This document shows positions 61,901 to 64,000 of a DNA stretch of 64,000 nt, in pieces. A program made the translations under genes and the position numbers. Where the stretch lies: positions 1-64,000 of the forward strand of contig DASVQF010000046.1 of the NCBI GenBank assembly GCA_036389315.1. The letters run 5' to 3'. The number at the start of each line of letters is the position of its first letter. Within the stretch, counting starts at the first letter, position 1. Origin of the DNA: DASQYE01 sp036389315. GTDB taxonomy: Bacteria > Acidobacteriota > Blastocatellia > Pyrinomonadales > Pyrinomonadaceae. The notes under the pieces are model-generated. The model saw nothing but the letters and a program-made list of their open reading frames with translations. It was not told where the DNA came from and made no database searches.

Positions 61901-63933
61901 AAGAGAAACGGGTCTGTGCTCTGCGAGGCGACGCGGGAAGCTACCGGGTCGTTCAGGAGAGCCGGGTCAACAGCGGGCTTGCCGTCAATCGTCGCGCCTT
62001 GCAACACGCGATGGCGCGGCAGACCGCCATTCACCTCTATGTCCAGTGGCGGCTGCGGCGAGCGATGACCGGCCTGCGCCGGAATGTAGAAGGGATAGCC
62101 CTTGAAGGTGGGCGTAGGCATCGGCGGCATCGCCCTGTCAGGGATCGGGACGATGGCCGGATTCGGCGTCCCTCCTGCAATCTCGCCGTCCGGCAGGTTG
62201 CGGTCGGCCGTGCCCGCTTCAAAGACATCATGGTTGCGCCACAGCTCCCACATCCCCTGTGCGAAGTGCGGGTAGAGGTGGCAGTGAAAGATCGCATCGC
62301 CCGGCGTAAAGTTGCGGTTGCCGCCGCCGCCGTAATTGATCTCGTAGGTGAAGGCCGCGCCCGGCGAGATGGTCTGCGAGTCGAGGTAGGTCGAATTCTC
62401 ATCGCGCGGGCTTTGCAGCCATTGGTGCGCGTGAAGATGAAAGACGTGCGTCTCCTTGGGCCCGGCGTGCAGATTGCGAAAGCGCACGGGGTCGCCCAGG
62501 TATGAATGAACGACGTTCGCGGGATCGTCCGGGAAGAGCACTCCGACGGCCTTGCCCGTCGTCGGGTCTTTCCTCACGATCAGGGCCGGGTCGTTGTTCG
62601 GGTGCGATTCCAGGAAAAACTCCTCGTATTTGCACTCGGCGCATTTGGCCGCCGGGCCCACCTTCTTGCGATTGGCGAGCACGATTGCACCCATCCCGCC
62701 CGAGCCGTAGTTGATGGCAAAGCCGTCGCGCACGCCATGAAAGACTTCCTGATCCAGCTCTGGGAAAGCCTGCACGGCCTTAATCTCGTCATGAAAGATG
62801 ACCGTGAACTCGCGGAAGCTCTGGCCGCAGGTGCTCGAAGGCGGCGCGTCAACGCAGTTCTCGGTAAAGCCCGTGATGATCGCGTTCACGTCCGTATAGA
62901 TAATCTCGTTGCCCTGTAGCATGTTCAGGACGGGCGTGCCGTCCGGGTATCTGGCCTCGTAATTTATCTGCGGCGTTTTGTTCGGATTCTGCGTCGGCGA
63001 AGCGGCCGCGAGCTGCGCCGCAGTCACCTGCGAGCGATACCACTTAGCGCCTTTGGGCTCGACGTTGACCGAGCCGAAGAGGCCCAGGTCTAGCTGCCCG
63101 CCGTCGCCCTCGCCGCCTGCCGGTGCGCCCATCGAATACAGAAGGTACTGCCCCTCTTTGGCCGCGTACCATTTGTACGTCCTGCTGTCGCCGGGCGCGA
63201 CTAAGGTCGAACTGTTCTTGCCGACGTTGGCCCCGTCATCCGCGTTGGGCCCATTGACGTAGTCCAGCCCGTTGACGTGCAGCGAAGCGTAGCGGGTAAA
63301 AGTGGAATCGTTATTGGGGCGCGTCTGCGCGAGCAGGTTCGTAAAGTTCACCTGCAAGCAGTCTCCTTCGTTGACGCGCAGCACAATCGGCCTCGGGCGC
63401 TTGTCCGGCCGCAGTTGGACGTTGCCGGGGCCCGAGCCTGTGACATCGCGGCGCAGCGCAAACATCATGCCTGCCGGGTTGAAGGCCCCGAAACGGTTGT
63501 AGGTATAGACCTGATCGAAGGCGACGACGTTGGCGACCACGGTGTTGTTGCACGAAGGAGCCGTCGGCGCGGGCGGAGGCACAGGGCTCGGAACCGGCGT
63601 CGGGCTTGGAATCGGCGTTGCCGTCGGCACTGGAATCGGCGTTGGAAACGGCGTCGGCGATGCCGTCGGTAACTCACCCGGCTCGCACATCGCCGTCTCG
63701 CAGGGGTTAGGTAGCTCCGACGCCGCTCCCGGCTGTGGCTGGGACGTACTATCTCCGGTTGGGCTCGCCGGTTGAGCGTCCTGCGTCCCCTCTGCGGTTG
63801 CGGTCTCCTGTGTGGTCGCACCGCTCTGCTCCTGGCCGAGCGTGATGCTGTGAAGAGATGCTACGAGCGCGCAACAGATTGTCAGATAGATCAAGAAGCG
63901 GATGCTTGGCGTGAATGCACGAGCGCCGTTCAT
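58921..63933 (-). CDS. Giant multicopper oxidase, MofA/MnxG-like (three cupredoxin-pair modules)
   Basis: A 1670-residue exported protein. A signal peptide and a linker of Pro-Thr-Pro repeats (about 75-120) precede three homologous modules, starting near 125, 770 and 1240. Each begins with a strand such as LRVNEGDCLQVNFTN, FRVNSGECVTFSATN or LRAAAGECIQVTLTN. Module 1 has HVFHLHAHQW (about 490) and the blue-copper-like HCHLYPHFAQGMWELW (about 545). Module 2 has HDHFSPSSHQHHG (about 945) and HVFNIHGVKW. Module 3 has KHASHGATG and QHGFTLFGHHWQF. Only module 1 keeps the HCH-x3-H...M motif; in modules 2 and 3 it is lost. Size and motifs resemble the MofA and MnxG manganese oxidases. AAGGAG lies six bases before the ATG at 63933. 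It leads an operon with SCO, propeller and cytochrome c genes. Confidence 0.85.
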   Translation of the reverse strand: MNGARAFTPSIRFLIYLTICCALVASLHSITLGQEQSGATTQETATAEGTQDAQPASPTGDSTSQPQPGAASELPNPCETAMCEPGELPTASPTPFPTPIPVPTATPIPSPTPVPSPVPPPAPTAPSCNNTVVANVVAFDQVYTYNRFGAFNPAGMMFALRRDVTGSGPGNVQLRPDKRPRPIVLRVNEGDCLQVNFTNLLAQTRPNNDSTFTRYASLHVNGLDYVNGPNADDGANVGKNSSTLVAPGDSRTYKWYAAKEGQYLLYSMGAPAGGEGDGGQLDLGLFGSVNVEPKGAKWYRSQVTAAQLAAASPTQNPNKTPQINYEARYPDGTPVLNMLQGNEIIYTDVNAIITGFTENCVDAPPSSTCGQSFREFTVIFHDEIKAVQAFPELDQEVFHGVRDGFAINYGSGGMGAIVLANRKKVGPAAKCAECKYEEFFLESHPNNDPALIVRKDPTTGKAVGVLFPDDPANVVHSYLGDPVRFRNLHAGPKETHVFHLHAHQWLQSPRDENSTYLDSQTISPGAAFTYEINYGGGGNRNFTPGDAIFHCHLYPHFAQGMWELWRNHDVFEAGTADRNLPDGEIAGGTPNPAIVPIPDRAMPPMPTPTFKGYPFYIPAQAGHRSPQPPLDIEVNGGLPRHRVLQGATIDGKPAVDPALLNDPVASRVASQSTDPFLFFFARVLTSAQIELLPQNGTAAEVNAMNFHQGTDNGSGLPGVPVVTKYGWPARGYQSYTASGAPGLFLVNGQPPKPGAPYADPCSPTSTLRPYRAAYIQFDMTVNRAGWHDRQARITTLEADALPTLNGTRKPEPLFFRVNSGECVTFSATNLVPSVLNLDDFQIFTPTDIIGQHIHLVKFDVTSSDGAGNGWNYEDGGFSPGEVRERIAANNAFQQAHGGTQILTAQPHPVFGAGPGNAFLGAQTTVQRWWADPLLNNQGQDRTIRTVFTHDHFSPSSHQHHGLYGALVVEPPGSQWAGLDNQPLGGRYDGGPTSFAANIIPGPLAAPDQKRPYREFNLAFGDFAIVYTADLKPVNPPGFMEAPLPIAIEQPPVPKPESISAGDPGTQLVNYRNEPIPLRIGQETAGGFVQKTDPSGDMANVFNSNLHGDPFTPLLMAFENERVQVRLIQGAQEEQHVFNIHGVKWLFEPSAPNSGFRNGQQIGISEHFEFELNPSPLSPTVVGGANAIDRLYSSAATDNLWDGQWGILRTFQGAQALVNDQLTGQPFTMTPLPGTPQTQRSSGPNVATPFNSVCPAAAPLRSYSVSAWAARDLVQGGKLEYNKRFGIADPNAIIFIENSHYNYFKSGWARPEPLVLRAAAGECIQVTLTNRLPTVVPEGDSWNHMPAIINHFNFNQVKTSNRVGLHPQLVAYDVATSDGARVGLNPDTTVGPGNSITYTWYAGENTVDTDGRVIATPMEFGATGLRDMGDVIKHASHGATGMLIIEPAGSNWISDFTNGSGSNASANVFLGGSSQISFREHAVIYQDDLSVQQNGVPLKNVGGEDDAEDTGFKAFNYRSEPIWARMGLQVTDVPNLLNDVDLKNVLSSTKINPGCGTSVCGDPETMVYTAIAGTPTRFRVIQGAGHPRQHGFTLFGHHWQFEPWTANSTVQGTNPFTFEVGSYSGIGPTRHDNILTNAGGLFSRPGDYLYRTQESFQFTNGLWGIFRVTPR
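59761..59768. repeat. TGGGCCCA dispersed octamer palindrome (example copy)
   Basis: One of at least 17 perfect copies found by eye: starting at 3559, 3604, 5149, 13053, 19656, 21416, 24908, 30768, 32413, 33390, 40223, 42156, 47144, 54107, 59761, 60960 and 63246. All but the one at 19656 are inside genes, on both strands and in different reading phases. Confidence 0.75.
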
Positions 63934-64000
63934 AGATGGCTCCTTTTTTGTTGAACCACCCACGCACTCTGCGCTAAGATGCAGTTTGTCCGAGAAAGCA

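Noticed and set aside
59635..62505. 956-codon open frame on the plus strand
   Set aside because: It lies wholly antisense to the giant multicopper oxidase gene, is rich in Arg/Ala/Val as expected from the complement of GC-rich coding DNA, and has no recognisable domain.
63580..63720. Tandem repeat of GGCGTCGG-like units, considered as a CRISPR or VNTR
   Set aside because: Repeats are irregular, without spacers, and encode the Pro-Thr-Pro linker of the oxidase.
1..64000. tRNA or rRNA genes, riboswitches
   Set aside because: No T-loop GGTTCRANTCC-type sequence with a matching cloverleaf, no rRNA segment and no known riboswitch core was seen on either strand by eye; the cloverleaf-like element at 8985-9082 lacks tRNA landmarks.

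Overview
The window looks like a chromosomal segment of an acidobacterium, probably of the Blastocatellia/Pyrinomonas side of the phylum. This rests on gene content, not on a marker gene: ADOP-type permeases paired with PadR regulators, large TonB receptors with an N-terminal carboxypeptidase-like domain, many TPR proteins, an ECF sigma factor next to a CHAT/TPR protein, Pro-Thr-rich linkers and high GC (about 60 percent by eye). No rRNA, tRNA or CRISPR array was seen.

Layout. 1-6.1 kb: a PadR regulator cut by the window edge, an ADOP permease and a TonB-type receptor. 6.3-14.3 kb: a TPR regulator with a decayed sigma-54-activator core, a 41-codon exported-peptide ORF followed by a striking cloverleaf-like structure, then PhyH oxygenase, RecQ, MalQ and a cysteine-synthase-like enzyme. 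14.4-17.4 kb: a second PadR/ADOP pair with clear promoter and operator repeats. 17.6-31.3 kb: an HExxH-TPR metallopeptidase, O-methyltransferase, GH144-like glucanase plus GH3 glucosidase, TPR protein, second TonB receptor and an exported protein. 31.3-35.0 kb: a MurD-type ligase, a GNAT and a MurL-like epimerase, suggesting the alternative L-Glu/epimerase route to peptidoglycan D-Glu.

35.3-39.7 kb is a plasmid-like integrated element: tyrosine recombinase, small membrane protein, ParB-HTH-like protein, winged-helix replication protein with iterons inside its own gene, ParA and a small HTH protein. 39.8-46.9 kb is a minus-strand locus in the order sigma factor, anti-sigma/TPR/CHAT protein (split by a run of nine T), zinc-ribbon membrane protein, unknown protein and trypsin-like protease. 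This may be a two-protease signalling or defence system. Exported proteins of unknown function follow to 50 kb.

50.2-52.5 kb: SulP transporter plus beta-carbonic anhydrase. 52.6-63.9 kb: one long minus-strand operon led by a giant three-module multicopper oxidase resembling MofA/MnxG manganese oxidases. It is followed by a lamin-tail protein, a YncE-like beta-propeller, a metal-binding double-SCO protein and a cytochrome c fused to a periplasmic binding protein. It reads as an extracytoplasmic copper redox system.

Regulatory features include PadR operators that overlap -35/-10 boxes, two possible non-AUG starts, and the dispersed palindrome TGGGCCCA (at least 17 copies).
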